Source: an uncultured Bacteroides sp. (lineage in GTDB: Bacteria; Bacteroidota; Bacteroidia; Bacteroidales; Bacteroidaceae). Taken from it: a stretch of DNA of 64,000 nucleotides. The translations under genes were made by a program, and so were the position numbers. Numbering within the stretch: the first letter of the stretch is position 1; every line of letters starts with the position of its first letter. A model generated the notes under the pieces. That model did no database searches. It had not been told where the DNA came from and worked only from the letters and a program-made list of their open reading frames with translations. The stretch is taken from contig CALUJC010000004.1 of the NCBI GenBank assembly GCA_944320865.1, forward strand, positions 1 through 64,000, read 5' to 3'. Shown piece after piece: positions 26,799-35,533 of the stretch.

Positions 26799-28166
26799 AT
26801 GGCCAAGGAAAAAACAGTATATGTATGTAGCCATTGCGGACAGGAGTCGCCCAAATGGGTGGGTAAGTGCCCTGCATGCGGGCAGTGGAACACGTATGTG
26901 GAGCAAGTGGTGAGGCCGGAACCTGCGGCCAAGCGTCCTGCGCCGGGCATTGCGTCGGTCAAGATGAAGCCCATGCCTATTGGCGAGGTGGAGGGTGGCG
27001 AGGAACCGCGCATCGACCTGCACGACCAGGAACTGAACCGCGTGTTGGGCGGCGGGCTGGTGAGAGGTTCGCTGGTGCTGATAGGAGGCGAGCCGGGCAT
27101 AGGGAAATCTACGCTGGTGCTGCAGACAGTGTTGCGCATGCCCGAGAAGCGCATCCTTTATGTGTCGGGTGAGGAGAGTGTGCGGCAGTTGAAACTGCGC
27201 GCCGACCGCTTGTCGGGTACGTCGGACAATTGCTTGATTGTGTGCGAGACATCGCTTGAGCAAATCTATGTGCACATTAAGAACGTGCAGCCCGACCTGG
27301 TGGTCATCGACTCCATACAGACCATATCGACAGACATGCTCGACTCCTCGCCGGGCAGCATCGCACAGGTGAGGGAGTGCTCGGCCTCAATCTTGCGCTT
27401 TGCCAAGGAGACGCATACGGCGGTCATCCTTATCGGGCACATCAATAAGGAAGGCAGTATTGCGGGACCCAAGGTGTTGGAACACATTGTGGACACGGTG
27501 CTGCAGTTCGAGGGCGACCAGCACTACATGTACCGCATTCTGCGCAGCATAAAGAACCGCTTTGGCAGCACCGCCGAGCTGGGCATCTACGAGATGCGGC
27601 AAGACGGTCTCCGCCAAGTAAGTAATCCCTCGGAACTACTGCTCAGCCAGGACCACGAGGGCATGAGCGGGGTAGCCATTGCTTCGGCACTGGAGGGTAT
27701 ACGGCCTTTCCTGATAGAGACGCAGGCGCTGGTGAGCAGTGCCGTGTATGGCAATCCGCAGCGTTCGGCCACGGGCTTCGATATTCGCCGCATGAACATG
27801 CTGCTGGCTGTTCTGGAAAAGCGGGTGGGCTTCAAGTTGGCGCAGAAAGACGTGTTCCTGAACATTGCCGGGGGGCTGAAGGTGAACGACCCTGCCATAG
27901 ACCTGGCCGTCATCAGTGCCATCTTGAGCAGCAACATGGACGTGGCTATCGAGCCGGAGGTGTGCATGGCGGGCGAAGTGGGGCTTTCGGGCGAAATACG
28001 TCCGGTGAACCGCATTGAGCAGCGCATCGGTGAGGCGGAGAAACTGGGATTCAAACGCTTTGTCTTGCCCAAGTACAATCTGCAGGGACTGAATACGAAG
28101 AAAACAAAGATAGAACTGGTGCCCGTGCGCAAGGTGGAAGAAGCCTTCAGGGCACTGTTTGGATAA
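26799..28166 (+). CDS. radA: DNA repair protein RadA/Sms
   Basis: ATPase that drives branch migration in homologous recombination. 455 residues: N-terminal C4 zinc finger (Cys 10, 13, 24, 27), Walker A GEPGIGKST at 97-105, Walker B region LVVIDSIQT, the RadA signature KNRFGS at 252-257, and the C-terminal Lon-like domain. All expected motifs are intact. The oxidoreductase gene starts 14 bp later, likely in the same transcript. Confidence 0.98.
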   Translation: MAKEKTVYVCSHCGQESPKWVGKCPACGQWNTYVEQVVRPEPAAKRPAPGIASVKMKPMPIGEVEGGEEPRIDLHDQELNRVLGGGLVRGSLVLIGGEPGIGKSTLVLQTVLRMPEKRILYVSGEESVRQLKLRADRLSGTSDNCLIVCETSLEQIYVHIKNVQPDLVVIDSIQTISTDMLDSSPGSIAQVRECSASILRFAKETHTAVILIGHINKEGSIAGPKVLEHIVDTVLQFEGDQHYMYRILRSIKNRFGSTAELGIYEMRQDGLRQVSNPSELLLSQDHEGMSGVAIASALEGIRPFLIETQALVSSAVYGNPQRSATGFDIRRMNMLLAVLEKRVGFKLAQKDVFLNIAGGLKVNDPAIDLAVISAILSSNMDVAIEPEVCMAGEVGLSGEIRPVNRIEQRIGEAEKLGFKRFVLPKYNLQGLNTKKTKIELVPVRKVEEAFRALFG

Positions 28167-28180
28167 AAGAGGGAGCGGAT

Positions 28181-29803
28181 ATGATACACGAATACCAACT
28201 GAGGGTACTACCTGAAACGGCAGCCAACGAGCAGCACTTGAAGGCATACATCGCAGGGGAAAAAGGACTTGACATGAACCACATGGCTGCAGTCCGCATC
28301 ATCCGGCGGAGTATTGATGCCAGGCAACGCACTATCTATGTCAATCTTTCTGTCCGCGTCTATGTAGACGAGATGCCGGCCGAAGAGGAATTTCGTCGTA
28401 CCTTATACCATAACGTGGAAGGGCGCCCGCAGGTAGTGGTGGTAGGCGCAGGCCCGGGCGGACTGTTTGCCGCCCTCAGGCTGATAGAGTTGGGGCTGCG
28501 CCCCATCGTTGTGGAGCGGGGCAAGGATGTGCGTGCCCGCAAGAAAGACCTGGCGCAGATAAGCCGCACGCAAGGTGTGGACCCGGAGTCGAACTACAGC
28601 TTTGGCGAGGGGGGCGCGGGGGCTTACTCCGACGGCAAACTGTATACCCGCAGCAAGAAGCGGGGCAATGTGGACAAGATACTGAACGTGTTCTGCCAGC
28701 ACGGCGCGTCGCCATCCATTCTGGTAGACGCTCACCCGCACATCGGGACGGACAAGTTGCCGCGCGTCATCGAGGCGATGCGGAACACCATTCTGCAATG
28801 CGGCGGCGAGGTGCACTTCGAGACCCGCATGGATGCCTTGCTGGTGGAGGGCGACAGGGTGCTGGGCATTGAAACGAATACCGGCAAGACTTTCCAAGGA
28901 CCGGTGATTCTGGCCACAGGCCACTCGGCAAGGGATGTGTACCGCTGGCTGGCGGCGCACGGGGTGGAGATTGAGGCAAAAGGCATAGCCGTGGGTGTCC
29001 GCCTGGAGCATCCGGCGCAGCTGATAGACCGGATACAGTATCACAGTCGCGAAGGGCGGGGCAAGTATTTGCCTGCCGCCGAGTACAGCTTTGTTACCCA
29101 GGTGGAGGGAAGGGGCGTGTACAGTTTTTGCATGTGTCCCGGCGGCTTTGTGGTGCCCGCAGCCAGCGGACCGGAGCAAATTGTAGTGAACGGCATGAGC
29201 CCCAGCAACCGTGGTTCGCGCTGGAGCAACAGCGGGATGGTGGTGGAGTTGCACCCGGAAGACTTGGGGAATGAAGAATTAAGAATGAAGAATGAAGAAT
29301 TACCGGGCGACGACTCTGCTGCAAATTCTTCATCCTTCACTCTTCATTCTTCATTAAAAATGATGTTTTTCCAAGAACAATTGGAACGCTTATGCTGGCT
29401 GCAGGGCAACCGGAAGCAGACAGCGCCGGCACAGCGGATGGCAGACTTCTGCAACGGCAGGTTGAGCGCCGACTTGCCAGAGAGTTCGTACGCTCCGGGG
29501 CTGGTGGCATCGCCCTTGCACTTCTGGATGCCGGGCTTCATAGCCCGCAGGTTGGCGCAAGGTTTCCGCACTTTCGGACGTAATGCCCGTGGCTTCCTTA
29601 CCAACGAGGCGGTGATGATAGGGGTGGAGACGCGTACTTCGTCGCCTGTGCGCATCCTGCGCGACAAGGACACGCTGCAGCATGTGCGTCTGCAAGGGCT
29701 TTTCCCCTGCGGGGAAGGCGCCGGTTATGCGGGCGGCATCGTTTCGGCCGGTATAGATGGCGAGCGTTGTGCGGAGGCTGCCGCAGCCTATGTGCAGGCA
29801 TAG
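28181..29803 (+). CDS. FAD-dependent dehydrogenase (COG2509 type) with palindromic insert
   Basis: 540 residues. N-terminal alpha/beta segment (1-80), then the FAD Rossmann motif VVVVGAGPGGLFAA (GAGPGG at 89-94), NYSFGEGGAGAYSDGKLYTR, a second dinucleotide stretch VILATGHSARDVY, and the C-terminal FAD closure LQGLFPCGEGAGYAGGIVS. Homologues are annotated only as uncharacterised FAD-dependent dehydrogenases. Odd: residues about 363-393 (29271-29360) are coded by a palindromic repeat of GAATGAAGAATT units in a position where I expect a short linker between VVELHPEDL and FFQEQLER. The frame stays open through it. Confidence 0.85.
   Translation: MIHEYQLRVLPETAANEQHLKAYIAGEKGLDMNHMAAVRIIRRSIDARQRTIYVNLSVRVYVDEMPAEEEFRRTLYHNVEGRPQVVVVGAGPGGLFAALRLIELGLRPIVVERGKDVRARKKDLAQISRTQGVDPESNYSFGEGGAGAYSDGKLYTRSKKRGNVDKILNVFCQHGASPSILVDAHPHIGTDKLPRVIEAMRNTILQCGGEVHFETRMDALLVEGDRVLGIETNTGKTFQGPVILATGHSARDVYRWLAAHGVEIEAKGIAVGVRLEHPAQLIDRIQYHSREGRGKYLPAAEYSFVTQVEGRGVYSFCMCPGGFVVPAASGPEQIVVNGMSPSNRGSRWSNSGMVVELHPEDLGNEELRMKNEELPGDDSAANSSSFTLHSSLKMMFFQEQLERLCWLQGNRKQTAPAQRMADFCNGRLSADLPESSYAPGLVASPLHFWMPGFIARRLAQGFRTFGRNARGFLTNEAVMIGVETRTSSPVRILRDKDTLQHVRLQGLFPCGEGAGYAGGIVSAGIDGERCAEAAAAYVQA
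29270..29360. repeat. Palindromic repeat inserted in frame in the FAD dehydrogenase gene
   Basis: Left arm built of AATGAAGAAT/TAAGAATGAAGAAT units (29271-29302) and right arm TTCTTCATCCTTCACTCTTC and onward (29328-29360) are imperfect reverse complements separated by about 25 bp. The peptide it encodes is low complexity (NEELRMKNEELPG, then SSSFTLHSSLK). It resembles intergenic palindromic repeats that sometimes insert into coding genes. Confidence 0.8.
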
Positions 29804-29842
29804 CGGGGCGTCCCTGCCGGGATGCCGGGAAGAATAATCGTC

Positions 29843-29883
29843 CGCACCGATGGGAATAGAATCCCGCATCGGTGCGTTTTTTT
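29843..29883 (+). terminator. Terminator after radA-oxidoreductase
   Basis: CGCACCGATG (29843-29852) pairs with CATCGGTGCG (29867-29876), then seven T residues. Confidence 0.9.
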
Positions 29884-29908
29884 ATGTGGATAAGGGAAGA
29901 ATCTATAG

Positions 29909-29992
29909 GTTTAGCTTTGGTTTATGTAAACCTACCCTTGGTTTATATAAATCAAGCTTTAGTTTATATAAACCAAGCCTTGGTTTATAACT
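29909..29992. repeat. 21-bp degenerate tandem array
   Basis: Four units start at 29909, 29930, 29951 and 29972. Each contains (C)TTTGGTTTAT-like cores and ends TTTATATAA or a variant; internal AACCAAG/CTTGGTT makes units partly palindromic. In one frame it reads as heptapeptides like LVYINQA, but the short ORF over it has no support as a gene. Confidence 0.8.
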
Positions 29993-30009
29993 TTCATCGC
30001 GAAGGACAT

Positions 30010-30048
30010 AAAAAAACACCCCGATGTTGGAGAGTTTCATCGGGGTGT
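30010..30048 (-). terminator. Terminator of the tetR-fabG-rluA-peptidase operon
   Basis: On the minus strand CACCCCGATG (30048-30039) pairs with CATCGGGGTG (30026-30017) and is followed by at least six T residues. Confidence 0.9.
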
Positions 30049-30086
30049 CTCGAAAAGTTTCCGTCAGAGTGTGCCTTTCGGCGGCA

Positions 30087-32624
30087 TCACCAGTGCCGTT
30101 CGGGATAGAGGTCGTTCCACCACTCCGGACTGTCTTGCAGCCAGCGGGCAAACCAGGCCATGATGGAGTTGTGCCACAATTCGCGCTTGGCGTAGTCGCT
30201 GATGAAGTGGTTTTCGCCGTCTACCGTGATGAATTCCACCGGTTTGCCCAGTATCTTCAACGCGTTGTACAGCTGGATGCTTTCGCCCGTGGGCACGTTG
30301 GTGTCCACCGTGCCGTGCAGCAAGAGGATGGGTGTGTTTATCTTGTCTGCATTAAAGAGGGCGCCATGCTTGGTAAAAAGGTTGGGATTGCTCCACGGAT
30401 AGCTTCCGGCTGCAGCGATGGCGTTGTACGAATAGCCCCAGTAGCCTTCGCCCCAATAGCTGGTGACGTTGCTGATGCCGGCGTGCGAGACGGCTGCGGC
30501 AAACAGGTCGGTCTTGGTCTGCAGGTACATCGTCATGAAGCCGCCGTAAGAGGCGCCGATGCAGCCTATGCGCTTGGGATTGACAAAGGGATGCGCTTCG
30601 CAGAACTTCTTGGTGCCTTCTATGATTTCATCGGCAGTCCACTTGCCCCATGCATTGACGTGGCGGGCGGAAAACTCTTGTCCGTAGCCGATGGCTCCAC
30701 TCGGGTTGATGACGTAGACCACGTAGTTGCGCGAGGCAAACAACTGGGCGCAATAGGGGCTGGTGATGCCACGTGTCGTGGGGGTAGTGCCGCCGTAGTA
30801 ATATACAATGAGGGGGTATTTCTTGTTGGGGTCAAAAGACGGCGGCAGGCACATCATGCCCTCGATGGTGGTGCCGTCGGAAGCCGTGAAATTCCATTCT
30901 TCCATGTGTCCCAGTTCTATGCCGTCCAAGGTGGGCTTCATGGGGTTGGCAATCAGAGTGGAGGCTTTCTTCTTGGCGTCGTACAGGTAGGCTGCGCCTG
31001 CGCTGTAGTTGCCGCCACCTATGTAGGCCAGGGTATTGGGGCTGTCGTCGGCTACGCTGAAGGAGGAGATGACGTCTTCTTCCAGTTGCAGCATCTCGAA
31101 GGTGGCCTTCTCCGGGGTGTAGCGGTAGATGTGCTGGCAGTCTTTGTCGGTGGTGTTGAAGTAGATGCAGCCGTCTTTGCGGTTCCATTGTGCGGAGATG
31201 ATGGAGGGGTTGAAGTCGCGGGTAATGGGCGTTACCTCCTTTGTCGCCACATCCATAATGAAAGCCTGTATGTCGAAGTCGTTGGGAATGGGCAGGTCGC
31301 CGCAGTTCTTTCCGATACCTCCGAAGGCTGAGGGACTGCCCAGCACCAACAGTTTTTTGCCGTCGGGCGAGTAGGAAGCGCTGTTTACGTAGGCATCCCA
31401 TGCTACCAGTGTGTCGGCCTTGAGGGTGGCCAGGTCTATCTCATAGATGGCCGACTGGGAGAAGGGGAACTGCGTGATGTTGGACTTGGACGTGCTGCAC
31501 AACAGCTTCTTACCGTCGGGCGAGATGTCGTTCAGGTAGGTGCTGTGGCTGCCATACGTCAGGCGTTGGGACACCCCTGTGCTGAGGTCGTATTTCACCA
31601 GGTAGTTGCGGTCGCGTGAACCGGGAATGCGGTCATCGGGATGCAACAGCCGTTTGATAGGTCCGCTGACTTTCTCACCTTCGTCCTCTTGGGTATAAAT
31701 CAGGTAGTCGTGGTTGGGCGACCAGGTGAAGCCGCCTTTGGGGATGTCGCGCAACAGCACTTCTTCTTGCGAGGTAGCAGGGTCAAAAACTATCAGGTCG
31801 TTTCCTTCCCGTCCTGTTGCCGTGTAATAGAGCTTATGGCCACGCGGCATCCAGTTCATGTTTTCGGGGGCGTTGGGCAGAATGGTGTGCCCGGTCTTTA
31901 CTTCCGTTATTTCGGTATGGGTGCGCGAACGTTCCAAGTCGTAGTTATCCCAATAGCGGGTCTTCAGGTATTTGCCGTCGGGCGATAAGGATACAGAAAC
32001 TACACGGTCAAGGAAGTTGGTATTGTGTAATGATAAATGTCGTTTTAAATCTGGAGCGATGTGGCAAAGGATATCGGCGTATTCTTTGTCTTTCACGAAT
32101 TCACATTTTAGTGTAGGTCCCATCTTGTCGTCGGGCGTGGAGAGCAGTTTGATGACTACCTCATAATTAGCTTCCGGCTCCATCCGCAGGTTTATGCTTA
32201 CCGGTTGTGCTTGTGAAAGGCTGTCTTCGCAGCTTTCTTTGACTTGCTTGGACTCTCCATTGATAAATACTTCCAAGCGGGTAGGCGACAAGATGTTTAG
32301 CGTACCTTTCATAAACCGCTCGGCGCGCAGGCGGGTAGAAAGCAGGTAAAACACGTTGTCTCCGTCGGCTTTGGCCATGGTGACATAGCCTGCCGTATCG
32401 GCTACCAAACGTTGGCTGTTTGACGGGGTAAAATCGAGTTTGATGTCGGTCTTGAGCAGATTGGATACTGTGTATTTTTCTCCGGTGAAGTTGATGCTAT
32501 CGCCTTGTAAAGGCATTTTCACATAGATGGCCGGGCGTGCATTGTACGCCGTTATCCGTTGTTGGGCATGGAGGGTGGTTGCGGCAACAAGCAACCCTCC
32601 TATTAAAAAGGAGATTTTTTTCAT
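30087..32624 (-). CDS. Secreted S9-family prolyl oligopeptidase-like peptidase
   Basis: Serine peptidase of the DPP IV/acylaminoacyl-peptidase group. 845 residues: signal peptide (1-20), an N-terminal domain, a beta-propeller with WD-like SPDGKKL repeats, and a C-terminal alpha/beta hydrolase. Catalytic triad visible: Ser about 692 in GASYGGFMT, Asp about 774 in HGTVDTNVP, His about 806 in DGENHFIS. Probably periplasmic. Last gene of the operon, 18 bp after rluA; a terminator follows. Confidence 0.92.
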   Translation of the reverse strand: MKKISFLIGGLLVAATTLHAQQRITAYNARPAIYVKMPLQGDSINFTGEKYTVSNLLKTDIKLDFTPSNSQRLVADTAGYVTMAKADGDNVFYLLSTRLRAERFMKGTLNILSPTRLEVFINGESKQVKESCEDSLSQAQPVSINLRMEPEANYEVVIKLLSTPDDKMGPTLKCEFVKDKEYADILCHIAPDLKRHLSLHNTNFLDRVVSVSLSPDGKYLKTRYWDNYDLERSRTHTEITEVKTGHTILPNAPENMNWMPRGHKLYYTATGREGNDLIVFDPATSQEEVLLRDIPKGGFTWSPNHDYLIYTQEDEGEKVSGPIKRLLHPDDRIPGSRDRNYLVKYDLSTGVSQRLTYGSHSTYLNDISPDGKKLLCSTSKSNITQFPFSQSAIYEIDLATLKADTLVAWDAYVNSASYSPDGKKLLVLGSPSAFGGIGKNCGDLPIPNDFDIQAFIMDVATKEVTPITRDFNPSIISAQWNRKDGCIYFNTTDKDCQHIYRYTPEKATFEMLQLEEDVISSFSVADDSPNTLAYIGGGNYSAGAAYLYDAKKKASTLIANPMKPTLDGIELGHMEEWNFTASDGTTIEGMMCLPPSFDPNKKYPLIVYYYGGTTPTTRGITSPYCAQLFASRNYVVYVINPSGAIGYGQEFSARHVNAWGKWTADEIIEGTKKFCEAHPFVNPKRIGCIGASYGGFMTMYLQTKTDLFAAAVSHAGISNVTSYWGEGYWGYSYNAIAAAGSYPWSNPNLFTKHGALFNADKINTPILLLHGTVDTNVPTGESIQLYNALKILGKPVEFITVDGENHFISDYAKRELWHNSIMAWFARWLQDSPEWWNDLYPERHW

Positions 32625-32642
32625 TGGGAAATGAGTTTCTGA

Positions 32643-33320
32643 TTAACGGAACATTTCAAAACTGTTCCACAGGTTTCCGGGAGGAACCGGCACTTCGATG
32701 TCGATAAGTAGGCCGGATACCGGGTGGATAAAGTTTACCCGTCGTGCGTGGAGGCAGATGCTTCCGTCCGGGTTGGAGCGTGGGGCACCGTATTTCAGGT
32801 CGCCTTTGATGGGGCAACCCGTTTTGGCCAGCTGGCATCGTATCTGGTGATGGCGTCCTGTCTTCAGGTCGATTTCCAGCAGGAAGTAGTTTTGCGACTT
32901 CCCGATGAGGCGGTAGTGCAGCACGGCTTTTTTGCTGCCGGGCTTCTCGGTGTCGCTGGCGTAGCTTTTGTTCTGCTTCTCGTTGCGGGTGAGGTAGTGC
33001 ACCAGTTCGCCTTCGGGCTGTTGGCCCGGTATGTCTTTTACGATGGCCCAATAGGTCTTCTTTACTTCGCCGTTTCTGAACATGTCGTTCAGGCGTGCCA
33101 AGGCTTTGCTGGTTTTGGCAAAGACAACAAGACCGCTCACGGGGCGGTCCAGACGGTGGGTCACACCGATGAAGACGTTGCCGGGCTTGTGGTACTTCTC
33201 TTTCAGATACTGCTTCACGGTTTCCGAAAGCGGCGTATCGCCCGTCTTGTCTCCTTGGACAATCTCCGAAGCGGTCTTGTTGACAATGATAATATGGTTA
33301 TCTTCGTATAGGACGGTCAT
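32643..33320 (-). CDS. RluA-family pseudouridine synthase
   Basis: Converts uridine to pseudouridine in rRNA or tRNA. 225 residues, catalytic domain only, no S4 domain. Family motif HRLDRPVSGLVVFAKT with catalytic Asp58, and later LKTGRHHQIRCQLA and INFIHPVSG-like ending. The exact target base cannot be told from the sequence. 7 bp after fabG. Confidence 0.93.
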   Translation of the reverse strand: MTVLYEDNHIIIVNKTASEIVQGDKTGDTPLSETVKQYLKEKYHKPGNVFIGVTHRLDRPVSGLVVFAKTSKALARLNDMFRNGEVKKTYWAIVKDIPGQQPEGELVHYLTRNEKQNKSYASDTEKPGSKKAVLHYRLIGKSQNYFLLEIDLKTGRHHQIRCQLAKTGCPIKGDLKYGAPRSNPDGSICLHARRVNFIHPVSGLLIDIEVPVPPGNLWNSFEMFR

Positions 33321-33327
33321 AACGTTT

Positions 33328-34074
33328 TTACATGTTCATGCCGCCATCTACTTGGATGACTTGGCCGGATACGTAAGACGACATGTCCGAAGCCAGGAAG
33401 GTGGCGATGTTGGCCACGTCCTCGGGCGTACCGCCACGGCGCAAAGGAATCTTTTTGCACCATTCGGCTTTCACCTCGTCGGACAAGGCATCGGTCATGG
33501 CTGTCATGATGAAGCCCGGGGCAATGGCGTTGGCGCGGATGCCACGCGAGCCAAGTTCCTGTGCGATACTCTTTGCCAAGGCTATCAGTCCGGCCTTGGA
33601 AGCTGCATAGTTGGCCTGTCCGGCATTGCCATGCACGCCTACTACAGAGGCCATGTTGATAATGCTGCCGCCTTTTTGGCGCATCATGATGGGGGTGCAG
33701 GCATGGATGAAGTTGAAGGCTGATTTCAGGTTGACGTTGATGACCATGTCCCATTGCTGTTCGCTCATGCGCATCATCAGGCCGTCGCGCGTGATGCCTG
33801 CATTGTTTACCAAGATGTCGATACGCCCGAAGTCGTTGTGTATTTCTTCCACAACCTTGGCCGTATCTTCAAAGCTGGCGGCATTCGAGGCGTAGGCTTT
33901 GGCTTTTACCCCGTAGGCTTCAATTTCTTTTACGGTGTTTTCTGCGTTCTCGTCAATCATCAAGTCTGTGAATGCCACGTTTGCCCCTTCGGCGGCAAAC
34001 TTCAAGGCGATAGCCTTGCCGATGCCGCGTGCGGCACCTGTGACAAGGGCTGTTTTTCCATTAAGTAATCCCAT
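33328..34074 (-). CDS. fabG: 3-oxoacyl-ACP reductase FabG
   Basis: NADPH-dependent reductase of the fatty-acid elongation cycle, short-chain dehydrogenase fold. 248 residues from the ATG at 34074 (MGLLNGKTALVTG); the longer frame runs back into tetR. Seen: cofactor motif TGAARGIG (12-19), NNAG 90-93, catalytic Ser143, Tyr156 and Lys160 (YAASK), and the C terminus SGQVIQVDGGMNM. 10 bp after tetR. Confidence 0.95.
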   Translation of the reverse strand: MGLLNGKTALVTGAARGIGKAIALKFAAEGANVAFTDLMIDENAENTVKEIEAYGVKAKAYASNAASFEDTAKVVEEIHNDFGRIDILVNNAGITRDGLMMRMSEQQWDMVINVNLKSAFNFIHACTPIMMRQKGGSIINMASVVGVHGNAGQANYAASKAGLIALAKSIAQELGSRGIRANAIAPGFIMTAMTDALSDEVKAEWCKKIPLRRGGTPEDVANIATFLASDMSSYVSGQVIQVDGGMNM

Positions 34075-34084
34075 ATTGCTAAAA

Positions 34085-34684
34085 TTATTGATTAGTGTTT
34101 TTTGATTTATGTAAAGCGCCGTATATGATGTCTGCCACATATCTTTTGCGTGTGGCGGCATCCAGGTGGGCGCCTATGTGTCCCCGTATGTAAGGTACTT
34201 CCACTCCTTTCAGGCAATAGTGCAGCAATTCGGCAATCAGGTCGATATCATCTATCTGGAAGATGCCTTTTTCTACTCCTTCCTGAAGCACCTGTTTGAA
34301 AAGCTGTATTTCCTTCACGTCAAACCGCTTGCGCACTTGTTCCACTTTCCATATATCGCGGAAGAAGTAGGCCCGCAGGGTTCCGTTGCGATATACCACT
34401 TCTTTTACGGCATCGAGCTGGTTGTAAACCATTTCAATGAGTTTCTCATCGGGCGGCATGTCTTTTTGCACTACACTCTCCATCATGTCCGACAGCCTTT
34501 CCAGTTCCGACTCCACCACGGCCATGTAGATGTCTTCTTTATTTTTAAAATAGGTGTAAAGCGTGCGTCTGCCTTTTCGGGAAGCTACAGCAATGTCGTT
34601 CATCGTAGTATTTTCCATACCTTTTTTGGCAAAGAGCTGGCGGGCTACATCTACCAATTTAGCTTTTGTTTCCGATGCACTCAT
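34085..34684 (-). CDS. TetR-family transcriptional regulator
   Basis: 199 residues. N-terminal helix-turn-helix (about 10-50: ARQLFAKKGMENTTMNDIAVA, then GRRTLYTYFKNKEDIY) and a helical ligand-binding C-terminal domain. First gene of the operon with fabG, so it may sense an acyl ligand and control lipid supply (inference from position). A consensus promoter precedes it. Confidence 0.92.
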   Translation of the reverse strand: MSASETKAKLVDVARQLFAKKGMENTTMNDIAVASRKGRRTLYTYFKNKEDIYMAVVESELERLSDMMESVVQKDMPPDEKLIEMVYNQLDAVKEVVYRNGTLRAYFFRDIWKVEQVRKRFDVKEIQLFKQVLQEGVEKGIFQIDDIDLIAELLHYCLKGVEVPYIRGHIGAHLDAATRKRYVADIIYGALHKSKNTNQ

Positions 34685-34716
34685 GTTTTCTAATGCACAT
34701 TGCTTGATTATTTGGG

Positions 34717-34748
34717 CAAAAGTAAGGCTTTTCTTGGAGATTCACAAA
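34717..34748 (-). promoter_or_regulatory. Promoter of the tetR-fabG-rluA-peptidase operon
   Basis: On the minus strand TTTG (34748-34745), 20 bp, TACTTTTG (34724-34717). A full Bacteroidota promoter, 33 bp before the tetR start. Confidence 0.85.
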
Positions 34749-34764
34749 TTTCTTTGCCGATTCG

Positions 34765-34886
34765 TCGTTGAAGTGCTAAAGTCTTTCCCTTGCAAAGGCA
34801 TGGACTTGGCGTTGGAAAGCCAGCGTCTTAGCGTTGGAAAGCCAGGTCGGTAGCTTAGGAAGGCCAGAATCTTGGCTTAGTAAGGG
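34765..34886. repeat. 22-bp degenerate tandem array upstream of tetR
   Basis: Units start at 34765, 34787, 34809, 34831, 34853 and 34875. The clearest two share GCGTTGGAAAGCCAG and differ after it; the next has GCTTAGGAAGGCCAGAATCT. The last two units share their core with the array at 17.0 kb. The array begins just outside the -33 box of the tetR promoter. Confidence 0.8.
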
Positions 34887-34926
34887 GGGGTGAAATGGGC
34901 TTTTTGAAAAAAATATTCTCCTTTCG

Positions 34927-34957
34927 CTTGCTTTTTCAAATAAAAGCCGTACCTTTG
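34927..34957 (+). promoter_or_regulatory. Promoter of initiator tRNA
   Basis: CTTG at 34927-34930 (one base off TTTG), 19 bp, TACCTTTG at 34950-34957, 12 bp before the tRNA. Its GTACCTTTGCACCC context is the same as at tRNA-Thr. Confidence 0.75.
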
Positions 34958-34969
34958 CACCCGAAATAT

Positions 34970-35042
<73 letters not shown>

Positions 35043-35048
35043 CTGTGT

Positions 35049-35091
35049 GAAGGATAATCTATTTACGACAATGGGTTATCCTTCGTTTTTT
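35049..35091 (+). terminator. Terminator of initiator tRNA
   Basis: GAAGGATAA (35049-35057) pairs with TTATCCTTC (35076-35084), then GTTTTTTAT. From here to the AraC gene (35092-35533) only the regulator's own control region is recognised; 35100-35430 shows nothing I can name. Confidence 0.85.
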
Positions 35092-35442
35092 ATATCCATG
35101 TGCTAAATTTAGTGTTGTGAAACGGGAACTATCGTGAAAAAGAAAAGGACGCCTTTGGTGGAACAGGACCCACAAAGTTCGCCCGTCGGAAAAACAAGTA
35201 ACATTCGTTCCGTGAAACGGCAGAACTTCGCCGCCATATCCTCTAACGCTTCTTTCTGAATAATCAAAACTTCGATTGTCAATACTGTTTTTAATGTTGA
35301 TACTCGGTTTTGCCAGCAAAGTAAAGGGGGATCGCGCCCCCAAACAATATGGGTTGGCAGTCTCGTGGAAGCATTTGGCAGCGATTGGCGTAGTTCGTAG
35401 GCACTTCCTGATAGGGGCTATGAATAAATAATGTCGGTGAAA

Positions 35443-35478
35443 ACTTTTGAGAAAACAAATAAAGACTTTTGAGAAAAC
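35443..35478 (+). promoter_or_regulatory. Two direct repeats, probable AraC operator
   Basis: ACTTTTGAGAAAAC occurs exactly twice, at 35443-35456 and 35465-35478, start-to-start 22 bp (two helix turns). They lie just before the TAATTTTG -7 element (35500-35507) of the AraC gene, as expected for autoregulation. Confidence 0.7.
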
Positions 35479-35499
35479 TCCTTTGATGATAAAAACGCT

Positions 35500-35507
35500 T
35501 AATTTTG
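35500..35507 (+). promoter_or_regulatory. Promoter -7 element for the AraC gene
   Basis: TAATTTTG, 26 bp before the start codon. The nearest TTTG (35482-35485) is only 14 bp away, so activation by the regulator is plausible. Confidence 0.55.
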
Positions 35508-35533
35508 TACCGGATTTAAATAGATGAAGCTTT

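Noticed and set aside
29872..30108. 78-residue ORF with LVYINQA repeats
   Set aside because: Created by the 21-bp array; it runs into the convergent terminator and the peptidase gene.
35059..35343. 94-residue minus-strand ORF after the initiator tRNA, and a second frame there reading LTIEVLIIQKEALEDMAAKF
   Set aside because: The second frame faintly resembles the N termini of excisionase-like proteins of Bacteroides elements, but it has no start codon and the match is too short to call.
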